This document shows, piece after piece, positions 11,059-22,021 of a stretch of 41,101 bases of DNA. Both the position numbers and the translations under genes were made by a program. The stretch covers positions 1 to 41,101 of the forward strand of contig NW_003156438.1 of the NCBI RefSeq assembly GCF_000003605.2, read 5' to 3'. Source of the DNA: Saccoglossus kowalevskii (taxonomy: Eukaryota; Hemichordata; Enteropneusta; Harrimaniidae). Below the pieces are notes generated by a model. That model searched no databases. It was not told the DNA's origin and was given only the letters and a program-made list of their open reading frames with translations. Position 1 is the stretch's first letter. Each line of letters starts with the position of its first letter.

Positions 11059-11186
11059 AATTCTCTTGAGGGTGGTCATTCATTTCTACCTCATATGGTT
11101 ATGAACATCCATTGGAAACACTAATCCGCTTGAGGGTGGTCATTCTGTTCTACCTCATAAGGTTATAAACATCGACTGTACACACT
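11059..11186 (+). repeat. Two strongly diverged units
   Basis: Two 64-bp units with many private changes: AATTCTCTTG, GGTGGTCATT, TACCTCAT in place of TACGTCAT (so the CpG is lost by a C change, not deamination), CATCCATTGG and AATCCGCTTG. No other units in the window carry this set. They sit immediately after the abrupt end of the P homology at about 11,049 and may be older units trapped at a rearrangement join. Confidence 0.75.
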
Positions 11187-11375
11187 AATTCACTTGAGGG
11201 TGTTCATTTTGTTCTACGTCATAAGGATATGAACATCAACTGTAAACACTACTTCACTTGAAGGTGTTCATTCTGTTCTACGGCACAGGGTTATGAACAT
11301 CAACTGTACACACTAATTGACTTGAGAGTGTTCATTCTGTTCTACGTCATAGGGTTATAAACATCAACTGTACAC

Positions 11376-12017
11376 ACTAGTCCACTTGAGGGGTGTTCAT
11401 TTTATTGTACGTCATAGGGTTATGAACATCAACTGAAAACACTAGTCTTCTTGAGAGTGTTCATTCTGTTCTATGTCATAGAGTTATAAACATCGACTGT
11501 ACACACAAGTCTACTTGAGTGTGTTCATTTTGTTCTACGTCATAGGGTTATGAACATCAACTGTACACACTAGTCCACTTGAGGGTGTTCATTCAGTTCT
11601 ACGTCTTGCGGTTATGAATATCAACTGTACACACTAGTACACTTGATGATGTTCATTCTGTTCTACGTCACAGGGTTATGAACACTAACTGTACACACTA
11701 GATCACTTGAGGGTGTTCATTCAGTTCTACGTCATAGGATTATGAACATCAACTGTACACACTAGTCCACGTGAGGGTGTTCATTCAGTTCTACGTCATA
11801 GGGTTATGAACATCAACTGTACACACTAGTCCACTTGAGGGTATTCATTCTGTTCTACGTCATAGGGTTATGAACATCAATTGTAAACACTAGTCCACTT
11901 GAGGGTGTTCATTCTGTTCTACGTCATAGGGTTATAAACATCAACTGTAAACACTAGTCCACTTGGGGGTGTTCACTTTGTTCTACGTCATAGGGTTATG
12001 AACATCAACTGTAAACA
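11376..12017 (+). repeat. X block, copy 3
   Basis: Begins with a GAGGGGTG / ATTGTACGTC unit, then CTTCTTGAGAG, CAAGTCTACTTGAGTG, CGTCTTGCGG (11603), GATGATG, GATCACTTG, GGATTATG and CACGTG (11768-11773). The offset to copy 1 is a constant 6,692 bp. Its right part overlaps S copy 2, so this stretch is where X and S are joined in one block. Confidence 0.75.
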
Positions 12018-12285
12018 CTACTCGACTTGAGGGTGTTCATTTTGTTCTACGTCATAGGGTTATGAACATCAACTGTAAACACTCGTCTTCTTGATTGTGT
12101 TCATTCAGTTCTACGTCTTAGGGTTATGAACATCGACTGTACACACTAGTCCACTTGATGATGTTCATTCTGTTCTACGTCACAGGGTTATGAACACTAA
12201 CTGTACACACTAATTCACTTGAGGGTGTTCATTCAGTTCTACGTCACAGGGTTATGAACACCAACTGTACACACTAGTTTACTTG
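11707..12285 (+). repeat. S block, copy 2
   Basis: Matches 3,157-3,735 at an offset of 8,550 bp, including CACGTG, ACTCGACTTG (12021 region), CTCGTCTTC and TTAGGGTTA (12118-12126). Units after 12,285 (GGCTATAAACACC, TTATTTCTACG, CATCTTGAGGATG) are not found next to copy 1. Confidence 0.75.
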
Positions 12286-13878
12286 AGGGTGTTTATTCAG
12301 TTCTACGTCACAGGGCTATAAACACCAACTGTTCACACTAGTTCACTTGAGGGTGTTCATTTATTTCTACGTCACAGGGTTATGAACACCAACTGTACAC
12401 ACTAGTCATCTTGAGGATGTTGATTCTGTTCTACGTCATAGGGTTATAAACATCAACTGTACACACTATTCCACTTGAGGGTGTTTATTCTGTTCTACGT
12501 CATAGGGTTATGAACATCAACTGTACACACTAGTCCACTTGAGGGTGTTCACTCAGTTCTACGTCTTAGGGTTATGAACATCAACTCTACACACTAGTCC
12601 ACTTGAGGGTGTTCATTCAGTTCTACGACATAGGATTATGAACATCAACTGTACACACTAGTCCACTTGGGGTGTTCACTTTGTTCTACGTCATAGGGTT
12701 ATGAACATCAACTGTAAATACTATTCCACTTGAGGGTGTTCATTTTGTTCTACGTCATAGGGTTATAAACATCAACTGTATACACTAGTTCACTTGAGGG
12801 TGTTCATTTTTTTCTACGTCATAGGGATATGAACATCAACTGTAAACACTACTTCACTTGAGGGTATACATTCTGTTCTACGTCATAGGGTAATAAACAT
12901 CAACTGTACACACTATTCCACTTGAGGGTGTTTATTCTGTTCTACGTCATAGGGTTTTATGAACATCAACTGTAAACACTAGTCCACTTGAGGGTGTTCA
13001 TTCAGTTCTACATCATAGGGTTATAAACATCAGCTGTACACACTAGTTCACTTGAGGGTATTCATTCTGTTCTACGTCATAGGGTTATTAACATCAATTG
13101 TAAACACAAGTCCACTTGAGGGTGTTCATTCTGTTCTACGTCATAGGGTTATCAACATTAACTGTACACACTAGTCCACTTGAGGGTGTTCATTCTGTTT
13201 TACGTCATAGGGTTATGAACATCAACTGTACACACTAGTCCATTTGAGGGTGTTCATTCAGTTCTACGTCATATGGTTATGAACATCAACTGTACACACT
13301 AGTCTACTCGAGAGTGTTCATTCTGTTCTACGTCATAGGGTTATAAACATCAACTGTAAACACTAGTCCACTTGGGGGTGTTCATTTTATTCTACGTCAT
13401 AGGGTTATGAACATCAACTGTAAACACTAGTCCACTTGGGGGTGTTCATTCTGTTCTACGGCACAGGGTTATGAACATGAACTGTACACACTAGTTGACT
13501 TGAGGGTGTTCATTCTCTTCTACGTCATAGGGTTATGAACATCAACTGTAAACTCCAGTCCACTTGAAGGTGTTCATTTTGTTCTACGTCATAGGGTTAT
13601 GAACATCAACTTTACACACTAGTTCACTTGAGGGTGTTTATTTTGTTCTACGTCATAGGGATATGAACATCAACTGTAAACACTAGTCCACTTGAGGGTG
13701 TTTATTCTGTTCTACGTCATAGGGTTTTATGAACATCAACTGTACACACTAGTCCACTTGAGGGTGTTCATTCAGTTCTACGTCATAGGGTTATAAACAT
13801 CAGCTGTACACACTAGTTCACTTGAGGGTATTCATTCTGTTCTACGTCATAGGGTAATAAACATCAACTGTACACACT
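12286..13878 (+). repeat. Mixed units without a clear block
   Basis: About 25 satellite units. Notable variants are GGCTATAAACACC, TTCATTTATTTC, CATCTTGAGGATG, TTAGGGTTA (12566-12574), TACGACATAGG, GTTTTTTTCTACG and GAGGGTATACATTC. From about 13,040 to 13,500 there is a compressed version of P in which the GAGTGTATT stretch is replaced. From about 13,680 the units match those leading to the P fragment at 2.8-3.0 kb. Nothing other than satellite is seen. Confidence 0.55.
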
Positions 13879-14776
13879 ATTCCACTTGAGGGTGTTTATT
13901 CTGTTCTACGTCATAGGGTTTTATGAACATCAACTGTACACACTAGTCCACTTGCGGGTGTTCATTCAGTTCTACGTCAATTGGTTATAAACATCAGCTG
14001 TACACACTAGTTCACTTGAGGGTGTTCATTCAGTTCTACGTCATAGGATTATGATCATCAACTGTACACACTAGTCCACTTGAGGGTGTTCATTCAGTTC
14101 TACGTCATAGGGTTATGAACATCAACTGTACACACTAGTCCACTTGAGTGTATTCATTCTGTTCTACGTCATAGGGTTATGTACATCAATTGTAAACACT
14201 AGTCCACTTGAGGGTGTTCATTCTGTTCTACGTCATAGGGTTATCAACATTAACTGTACACACTAGTCCACTTGAGGGTGTTCATTCAGTTCTACGTCAT
14301 ATGGTTATGAACATCAACTGTACACACTAGTCTACTTGGGGGTGTTCATTCTGTTTTACGTCATAGGGTTATGAACATCAACTGTACACACTAGTCCATT
14401 TGAGGGTGTTTATTCAGTTCTACGTCATATGGTTATGAACATCAACTGTACACACTAGTCTACTTGAGAGTGTTCATTCTGTTCTACGTCATAGGGTTAT
14501 AAACATCAACTGTAAACACTAGTCCACTTGGGGGTGTTCACTTTGTTCTACGTCATAGGGTTATGAACATCAACTGTAAACACTACTCCACTTGAGGGTG
14601 TTCATTTTATTCGACGTCATAGGGTTATGAACATCAACGGTAAACACTAGTCCACTTAGGGGTGTTCATTCTGTTCTACGGCACAGGGTTATGAACATGA
14701 ACTGTACACACTAGTTGACTTGAGGGTGTTCATTCTGTTCTACGTCATAGGGTTATGAACATCAACTGTACACACT
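13879..14776 (+). repeat. P block, copy 4 (14 units)
   Basis: 898 bp with CGTCAATTGG at 13975, GATCATC at 14053, GAGTGTATT at 14146 and CGACG at 14612. GATCATC is shared with the copies at 0.4 and 37.4 kb at the same 78-bp distance from CGTCAATTGG. It is followed directly by R and then Q. Confidence 0.85.
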
Positions 14777-15224
14777 AGTCTGCCTGAAGGTGTTCATTCT
14801 GTTCTACGTCATAGGGTTATGAACATCAACTGTAAACACCAGTCCACTTGATGGTGTTAATTTTGTTCTACGTCATAGGGTTATGAACATCAACTGTAAA
14901 CATTAGTCCACTTAAGGGTGTTCATTTTGTTCTACGTCATAGGGTTATGAAACTCAACTGTAAACATTACTCCACTTAAGGGTGTTCATTCTGTTCTACG
15001 GCACAGGGCTAAGAACATGAACTGTACACACTAGTTGACTTGAGGGTGTTCATTCTGTTCTACGTCATAGGGTTATGAACATCAACTGTACACACTAGTC
15101 TGCTTGAAGGTGTTCATTCTGTTCTACGTCATAGGGTTATGAACATCAACTGTAAACACCAGTCCACTTGAGGGTGTTCATTTTGTTCTACGTCATAGGG
15201 TTATGAACATCAACTGTACACACT
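14777..15224 (+). repeat. R block, 7-unit form
   Basis: Starts with TGCCTGAAGG (14781) and has GAAACTCAAC at 14949, the fixed 168 bp later. It then reaches the next ACTTCAC unit after 276 bp instead of 340: one of the two consecutive CCAGTCC units is missing, giving 448 bp. Confidence 0.85.
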
Positions 15225-16442
15225 ACTTCACTTGAGGGTATTCATTCTGTTCTATGTCATATGGATATGAACATCAACTGTAAACACTACTTCACTTGAG
15301 GGTATTCATTCTGTTCTATGTCATATGGATATGAACATCAACTGTACACACTACTTCACTTGAGGGTATTCATTCTGTTCTATGTCATATGGATATGAAC
15401 ATCAACTGTAAACACTACTTCACTTGAGGGTATTCATTCTGTTCTACGTCATAGGGTTATGAACATCTATTGTAAACACCAGTCCACTTGAGGGTTTTCG
15501 TTCTGTTCTACGTCATAGGGTTATCAACATTAACTGTACACACTAGTCCACTTGAGGGTGTTCATTCAGTTCTACGTCATATGGTTATGAACATCTACTG
15601 TACACACTAGTCTACTTGGGGGTGTTCATTCTGTTCTACGTCATAGGGTTATGAACATCAACTGTACACACTAGTCCACTTGAGGGTGTTCATTCAGTTC
15701 TACATCATATGGTTATGAACATCAACTGTACACACTAGTCTACTTGAGGGTGTTCATTCTGTTCTACGTCATAGGGTTATAAACATCAACTGTAAACACT
15801 AGCCCACTTGGGGTTGTTCATTCTGTTCTTCGTCATAGGGTTATGAACATCAACTGTACACGCTAGTCTACTTGAAGGTGTTCATTCTGTTCTACGTCAT
15901 AGGGTTATGAACATCAACTGTAAACACCAGTCCACTTGAGGGTGTTCATTTTGTTCTACGTCATAGGGTTATGAACATCAACTGTTCACACTAGTTCACT
16001 TGAGGGTGTTCATTTTGTTCTACGTCATAGGAATATGAACATCAGCTGCAAACACTACTTCACTTGAGGGTATTCAATCTGTTCTACGTCATAGGCTAAT
16101 AAACATCAACTGTACACACTATTCCAGTTGAGGGTGTTTATTCTGTTCTACGTCATAGGGTTTTATGAACATCAGCTGTACGCACTAGTTCACTTGAGGG
16201 TGTTCATTCAGTTCTACGTCATAGGATTATGAACATCAACTGTACACACTAGTCCACTTGAGGGTGTTCATTCAGTTCTACGTCATATGGTTATGAACAT
16301 CAACTGTACACACTAGTCTACTTGGGGGTGTTCATTCTGTTCTACGTCATAGGGTTATGAACATCAACTGTACACACTAGTCCACTTGAGGGTGTTCATT
16401 CAGTTCTATGTCATATGGTTATGAACATCAACTGTACACACT
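15225..16442 (+). repeat. Q block, longest form (19 units)
   Basis: Starts with four consecutive ACTTCAC units (15225, 15289, 15353, 15417), the first three with TATGTCATATGG, alternating GTAAAC and GTACAC. That is a local two-unit duplication. AGCCCACTTG / CTTCGTCATA is at 15828, then GTTCACACTAG, GGAATATG, TATTCAATCTG with GGCTAATAAAC (16094), TACGCAC and TATGTCATATGG. It matches 25,799-26,950 at an offset of 10,574 bp, including the four-unit run and the rare TTCAATCTG. Confidence 0.85.
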
Positions 16443-16954
16443 AGTCTGCCTGAAGGTGTTCATTCTGTTCTACGTCATAGGGTTATGAACATCAACTGTA
16501 AACACCAGTCCACTTGATGGTGTTAATTTTGTTCTACGTCATAGGGTTATGAACATCAACTGTAAACATTAGTCCACTTAAGGGTGTTCATTTTGTTCTA
16601 CGTCATAGGGTTATGAAACTCAACTGTAAACATTACTCCACTTAAGGGTGTTCATTCTGTTCTACGGCACAGGGTTATGAACATGAACTGTACACACTAG
16701 TTGACTTGAGGGTGTTCATTCTGTTCTACGTCATAGGGTTATGAACATCAACTGTACACACTAGTCTGCTTGAAGGTGTTCATTCTGTTCTACGTCATAG
16801 GGTTATGAACATCAACTGTAAACACCAGTCCACTTGAGGGTGTTCATTTTGTTCTACGTCATAGGGTTATGAACATCAACTGTAAACACCAGTCCACTTG
16901 AGGGTGTTCATTTTGTTCTACGTCATAGGGTTATGAACATCAACTGTACACACT
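16443..16954 (+). repeat. R block, 8-unit form (512 bp)
   Basis: Complete R: TGCCTGAAGG (16447), CTTGATGGTGTTAATTTTG, two TTAAGGG units, GAAACTCAAC (16615), CGGCACAGGG, GTTGACTTG, TGCTTGAAGG, and two CCAGTCC units. It lies between two Q blocks, so Q-R-Q is a tandem arrangement here. Confidence 0.88.
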
Positions 16955-17466
16955 ACTTCACTTGAGGGTATTCATTCTGTTCTACGTCATAGGGTTATGA
17001 ACATCTATTGTAAACACCAGTCCACTTGAGGGTTTTCGTTCTGTTCTACGTCATAGGGTTATCAACATTAACTGTACACACTAGTCCACTTGAGGGTGTT
17101 CATTCAGTTCTACGTCATATGGTTATGAACATCTACTGTACACACTAGTCTACTTGGGGGTGTTCATTCTGTTCTACGTCATAGGGTTATGAACATCAAC
17201 TGTACACACTAGTCCACTTGAGGGTGTTCATTCAGTTCTACATCATATGGTTATGAACATCAACTGTACACACTAGTCTACTTGAGGGTGTTCATTCTGT
17301 TCTACGTCATAGGGTTATAAACATCAACTGTAAACACTAGCCCACTTGGGGTTGTTCATTCTGTTCTTCGTCATAGGGTTATGAACATCAACTGTACACG
17401 CTAGTCTACTTGAAGGTGTTCATTCTGTTCTACGTCATAGGGTTATGAACATCAACTGTAAACACC
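16955..17466 (+). repeat. Q block, 8-unit form
   Basis: One ACTTCAC unit with CATCTATTG, then GGGTTTTCG, ATCAACATT, CATCTACTG, CTACTTGGGGG and TACATCATATGG, with AGCCCACTTG / CTTCGTCATA at 17366, 411 bp from the start. It lacks the TATGTCATATGGATATG units of the longer copy and ends after the CACGCTAG unit. Confidence 0.8.
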
Positions 17467-18118
17467 AGTCCACTTGAGGGTGTTCATTCTGTTCTACGTC
17501 ATAGGGTTATAAACATCAACTGTAAAGACTAGTCCACTTGGGGGTGTTCACTTTGTTCTATGTCATAGGGTTATGAACATCAACTGTAAACACTACTCGA
17601 CTTGAGGGTGTTCATTTTGTTCTACGTCATAGGGTTATGAACATCAACTGTATACACTAGTTCACTTGAGGGTGTTCATTTTGTTCTACGTCATAGGGAT
17701 ATGAACATCAACTGTAAACACTACTTCACTTGAGGGTATTCATTCTGTTCTACGTCATAGGGTAATAAACATCAACTGTACACACTATTCCACTTGAGGG
17801 TGTTTATTCTGTTCTACGTCATAGGGTTTTATGAACATCAACAGTACACACTATTCCACTTGAGGGTGTTTATTCTGTTCTACGTCATAGGGTTATGAAC
17901 ATCAACTGTACACACTAGTCTACTTCAAGGTGTTCATTCTGTTCTACGTCATAGGGTTATGAACATCAACTGTAAACACTAGCCCACTTGAGGGTGTTCA
18001 TTCTGTTCTACGTCACAGGGTTATGAACGTCAACTATACACACTAGTCCACTTGAGGGTTTTCATTCTATTCTACGTCATAGGGTTATAGACATCAACTG
18101 TACACACTATTCCACTTG
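17467..18118 (+). repeat. V block, copy 1
   Basis: About ten units matching 19,521-20,172 at an offset of 2,054 bp. Shared rare variants are TTCTATGTCATAGGG after TTCACTTTG (17558), CATCAACAGTACAC (17841), CTACTTCAAGG, and GAACGTCAACTATAC (18021). GAACGTC adds a second CpG to its unit. Confidence 0.8.
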
Positions 18119-18884
18119 AGGGTATTCATTCTGTTCTATGTCATAGGCTAATAAACATCAACTGTACACACTATTCCACTTGAGGGTGTTTATTCTGTTC
18201 TACGTCATAGGGTTTTATGAACATCAGCTGTACGCACTAGTTCACTTGAGGGTGTTCATTCAGTTCTACGTCATAGGATTATGAACATCAACTGTACACA
18301 CTAGTCCACTTGAGGGTGTTCATTCAGTTCTACGTCATATGGTTATGAACATCAACTGTACACACTAGCCCACTTGGGGTTGTTCATTCTGTTCTTCGTC
18401 ATAGGGTTATGAACATCAACTGTACACGCTAGTCTACTTGAAGGTGTTCATTCTGTTCTACGTCATAGGGTTATGAACATCAACTGTAAACACCAGTCCA
18501 CTTGAGGGTGTTCATTTTGTTCTACGTCATAGGGTTATGAACATCAACTGTTCACACTAGTTCACTTGAGGGTGTTCATTTTGTTCTACGTCATAGGAAT
18601 ATGAACATCAGCTGCAAACACTACTTCACTTGAGGGTATTCATTCTGTTCTATGTCATAGGCTAATAAACATCAACTGTACACACTATTCCACTTGAGGG
18701 TGTTTATTCTGTTCTACGTCATAGGGTTTTATGAACATCAGCTGTACGCACTAGTTCACTTGAGGGTGTTCATTCAGTTCTACGTCATAGGATTATGAAC
18801 ATCAACTGTACACACTAGTCCACTTGAGGGTGTTCATTCAGTTCTACGTCATATGGTTATGAACATCAACTGTACACACTAGTC
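18119..18884 (+). repeat. W: tandem duplication with 514-bp period
   Basis: TATGTCATAGGCTAAT occurs at 18137 and 18651, 514 bp apart (eight units, one of them 66 bp). About 250 bp on each side match: GGCTAATAAAC, the GTTTATT unit, TACGCAC, GGATTATG and a TATGG unit. The intervening part is Q-like, with CTTCGTCATA at 18394. The TATG form of GGCTAAT is found only in these two copies; other copies have TACG, which supports a recent local duplication. Confidence 0.75.
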
Positions 18885-19520
18885 TACTTGAGAGTGTTCA
18901 TTCTGTTCTACGTCATAGGGTTATGAACATCAACTGTACACACTAGTCCACTTGAGGGTGTTCATTCAGTTCTATGTCATATGGTTATGAACATCAACTG
19001 TACACACTAGTCTACTTGAGAGTGTTCATTCTGTTCTACGTCATAGGGTTATAAACATCAACTGTAAACACTACTCCACCTGAGGGTTTTCATTTTATTG
19101 TACGTCATAGGGTTATGAACATCAACTGAAAACACTAGTCTTCTTGAGTGTGTTTATTTTGTTCTACGTCATAGGGTTATGAACATCAACTGTACACACT
19201 AGTCCACTTGAGGGTGTTCATTCAGTTCTACGTCTTGGGGTTATGAATATCAACTGTACACACTAGTACACTTGATGATGTTCATTCTGTTCTACGTCAC
19301 AGGCTTATGAACACTAACTGTACACACTAGTCTACTTGGGGGTGTTCATTCTGTTCTACGTCATAGGGTTATGAACATCAACTGTACACACTAGTCCACC
19401 TGAGGGTGTTCATTCAGTTCTACGTCATAGGGTTATGAACATCAACTGTACACACTAGTCCACTTGAGGGTATTCATTCTGTTCTACGTCATAGGGTTAT
19501 GAACATCAATTGTAAACACT
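18885..19520 (+). repeat. Units with X-like core between the V copies
   Basis: Ten units. From about 19,073 the X order appears in shortened form: ACTCCACCTGAGGG / ATTGTACGTC, CTTCTTGAGTG, CGTCTTGGGG, ACACTTGATGATG and CACAGGCTTATG (19311). CACAGGCTTATG is shared with the X block at 25.4 kb (offset 6,076 bp). The CAAGTCTACTTGAGTG unit is fused with its neighbour. Confidence 0.65.
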
Positions 19521-20172
19521 AGTCCACTTGAGTGTGTTCATTCTGTTCTACGTCATAGGGTTATAAACATCAACTGTAAACACTAGTCCACTTGGGGGTG
19601 TTCACTTTGTTCTATGTCATAGGGTTATGAACATCAACTGTAAACACTACTCGACTTGAGGGTGTTCATTTTGTTCTACGTCATAGGGTTATGAACATCA
19701 ACTGTATACACTAGTTCACTTGAGGGTGTTCATTTTGTTCTACGTCATAGGGATATGAACATCAACTGTAAACACTAATTCACTTGAGGGTATTCATTCT
19801 GTTCTACGTCATAGGGTAATAAACATCAACTGTACACACTATTCCACTTGAGGGTGTTTATTCTGTTCTACGTCATCGGGTTTTATGAACATCAACAGTA
19901 CACACTATTCCACTTGAGGGTGTTTATTCTGTTCTACGTCATAGGGTTATGAACATCAACTGTACACACTAGTCTACTTCAAGGTGTTCATTCTGTTCTA
20001 CGTCATAGGGTTATGAACATCAACTGTAAACACTAGCCCACTTGAGGGTGTTCATTCTGTTCTACGTCACAGGGTTATGAACGTCAACTATACACACTAG
20101 TCCACTTGAGGGTTTTCATTCTATTCTACGTCATAGGGTTATAGACATCAACTGTACACACTATTCCACTTG
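19521..20172 (+). repeat. V block, copy 2
   Basis: Second copy of V, with CATCAACAGTACAC at 19895 and GAACGTCAACTATAC at 20075. Differences from copy 1 include CATCGGG for CATAGGG and AATTCACTTG for ACTTCACTTG. Downstream it continues into U-type units (CAGCTCTACG, TTATACACATC). Confidence 0.8.
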
Positions 20173-20674
20173 AGGGTGTTTATTCTGTTCTACGTCATAG
20201 GGTTATGAACATCAACTGTACACACTAGTCCACTTGAGGGTGTTCATTCAGCTCTACGTCATAGGGTTATACACATCAACTGTAAACACTAGTCCACTTG
20301 GGGGTGTTCACTTTGTTCTACGTCATAGGGTTATGATTATCAACTGTAAACATTAGTCCACTTGGGGGTGTTCATTCTGTTCTACGACACAGGGTTATGA
20401 ACATCAACTGTACACACTAGTTGACTTGAGGGTGTTCATTCTGTTCTACGTCATAGGGTTATGAACATCAACTGTAAACTCCAGTCCACTTGAAGGTGTT
20501 CATTTTGTTCTACGTCATAGGGTTATCAACATCAACTGTACACACTAGTTCACTTGAGGGTGTTTATTTTGTTCTACGTCATAGGGATATGAACATCAAC
20601 TGTAAACACTACTTCACTTGAGGGTATTCATTCTGTTCTACGTCATAGGGTAATAAACATCAACTGTACACACT
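20173..20674 (+). repeat. U-type tail leading into P fragment
   Basis: Eight units with CAGCTCTACG, TTATACACATC, GATTATCAAC, CGACACAGGG, GTTGACTTG, GTAAACTCCAG, GGGATATG and GGTAATAAAC. This is the same order as the right half of U at 9.65-10.1 and 27.75-28.2 kb, so V copy 2 is joined into a U block. Confidence 0.7.
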
Positions 20675-20802
20675 ATTCCACTTGAGGGTGTTTATTCTGT
20701 TCTACGTCATAGGGTTTTATGAACATCAACTGTACACACTAGTCCACTTGCGGGTGTTCATTCAGTTCTACGTCAATTGGTTATAAACATCAGCTGTACA
20801 CA
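20675..20802 (+). repeat. P block, left fragment
   Basis: Two P units only: ATTCCACTTG with TTTATT, and TGCGGG with CGTCAATTGG at 20771. The next unit carries TATGTCATATGG (Q/W type), so P was cut here by recombination. Confidence 0.7.
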
Positions 20803-22021
20803 CTAGTCCACTTGAGGGTGTTCATTCAGTTCTATGTCATATGGTTATGAACATCAACTGTACACACTAGTCTACTTGAGAGTGTTCATTCTGTTCTACG
20901 TCATAGGGTTATAAACATCAATTGAAAACACTAGTCCACTTGAGGGTGTTCATTCTGTTCTACGTCATAGGGTTATAAACATCAATTGTAAACACTAGTC
21001 CACTTGGGGTGTTCACTTTGTTCTACGTCATAGGGTTATGAACATCAACTGTAAATACTATTCCACTTGAGGGTGTTCATTTTGTTCTACGTCATAGGGT
21101 TATGAACATCAACTGTACACACTAGTTCACTTGAGGGTGTTCATTTTGTTCTACGTCATAGGGATATGAACATCAACTGTAAACACTACTTCACTTGAGG
21201 GTATTCATTCTGTTCTACGTCATAGGGTAATAAACATCAACTGTACACACTATTCCACTTGAGGGTGTTTATTCTGTTCTACGTCATAGGGTTTTATGAA
21301 CATCAACTGTACACACTACTTCACTTGAGGGTATTCATTCTGTTTTACGTCATAGGGTAATAAACATCAACTGTACACACTATTCCACTTGAGGGTGTTT
21401 ATTCTGTTCTACGTCATAGGGTTATGAACATCAACTGTACACACTAGTCTACTTGAAGGTGTTCATTCTGTTCTACGTCATAGGGTTATGAACATCAACT
21501 GTAAACACCAGTCCACTTGAGGGTGTTCATTCTGTTCTACGTCACAGGGTTATGAACATCAACTATACACACTAGTCCACTTGAGGGTGTTCATTCAGCT
21601 CTACGTCATAGGGTTATACACATCAACTGTAAACACTAGTCCACTTGGGGGTGTTCACTTTGTTCTACGTCATAGGGTTATGAATATCAACTGTAAACAT
21701 TAGTCCACTTGGGGGTGTTCATTCTGTTCTACGGCACAGGGTTATGAACATCAACTGTACACACTAGTTGACTTGAGGGTGTTCATTCTGTTCTACGTCA
21801 TAGGGTTATGAACATCAACTGTAAACTCCAGTCCACTTGAAGGTGTTCATTTTGTTCTACGTCATAGGGTTATGAACATCAACTGTACACACTAGTTCAC
21901 TTGAGGGTGTTTATTTTGTTCTACGTCATAGGGATATAAACATCAACTGTAAACACTACTTCACTTGAGGGTATTCATTCTGTTCTACGTCATAGGGTAA
22001 TAAACATCAACTGTACACACT
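20803..22021 (+). repeat. Mixed units with a local 130-bp duplication and U tail
   Basis: Contains TTGGGGTG / GTAAATAC units like 12.66 kb. A two-unit duplication (GGTAATAAAC unit plus 66-bp GTTTATT unit) covers about 21,188-21,447, the second copy with TTTTACGTC. A U tail follows (CAGCTCTACG, TTATACACATC, CGGCACAGGG, CTCCAGTCC), then GGGATATAAAC and GGTAATAAAC units immediately before P. Confidence 0.6.
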
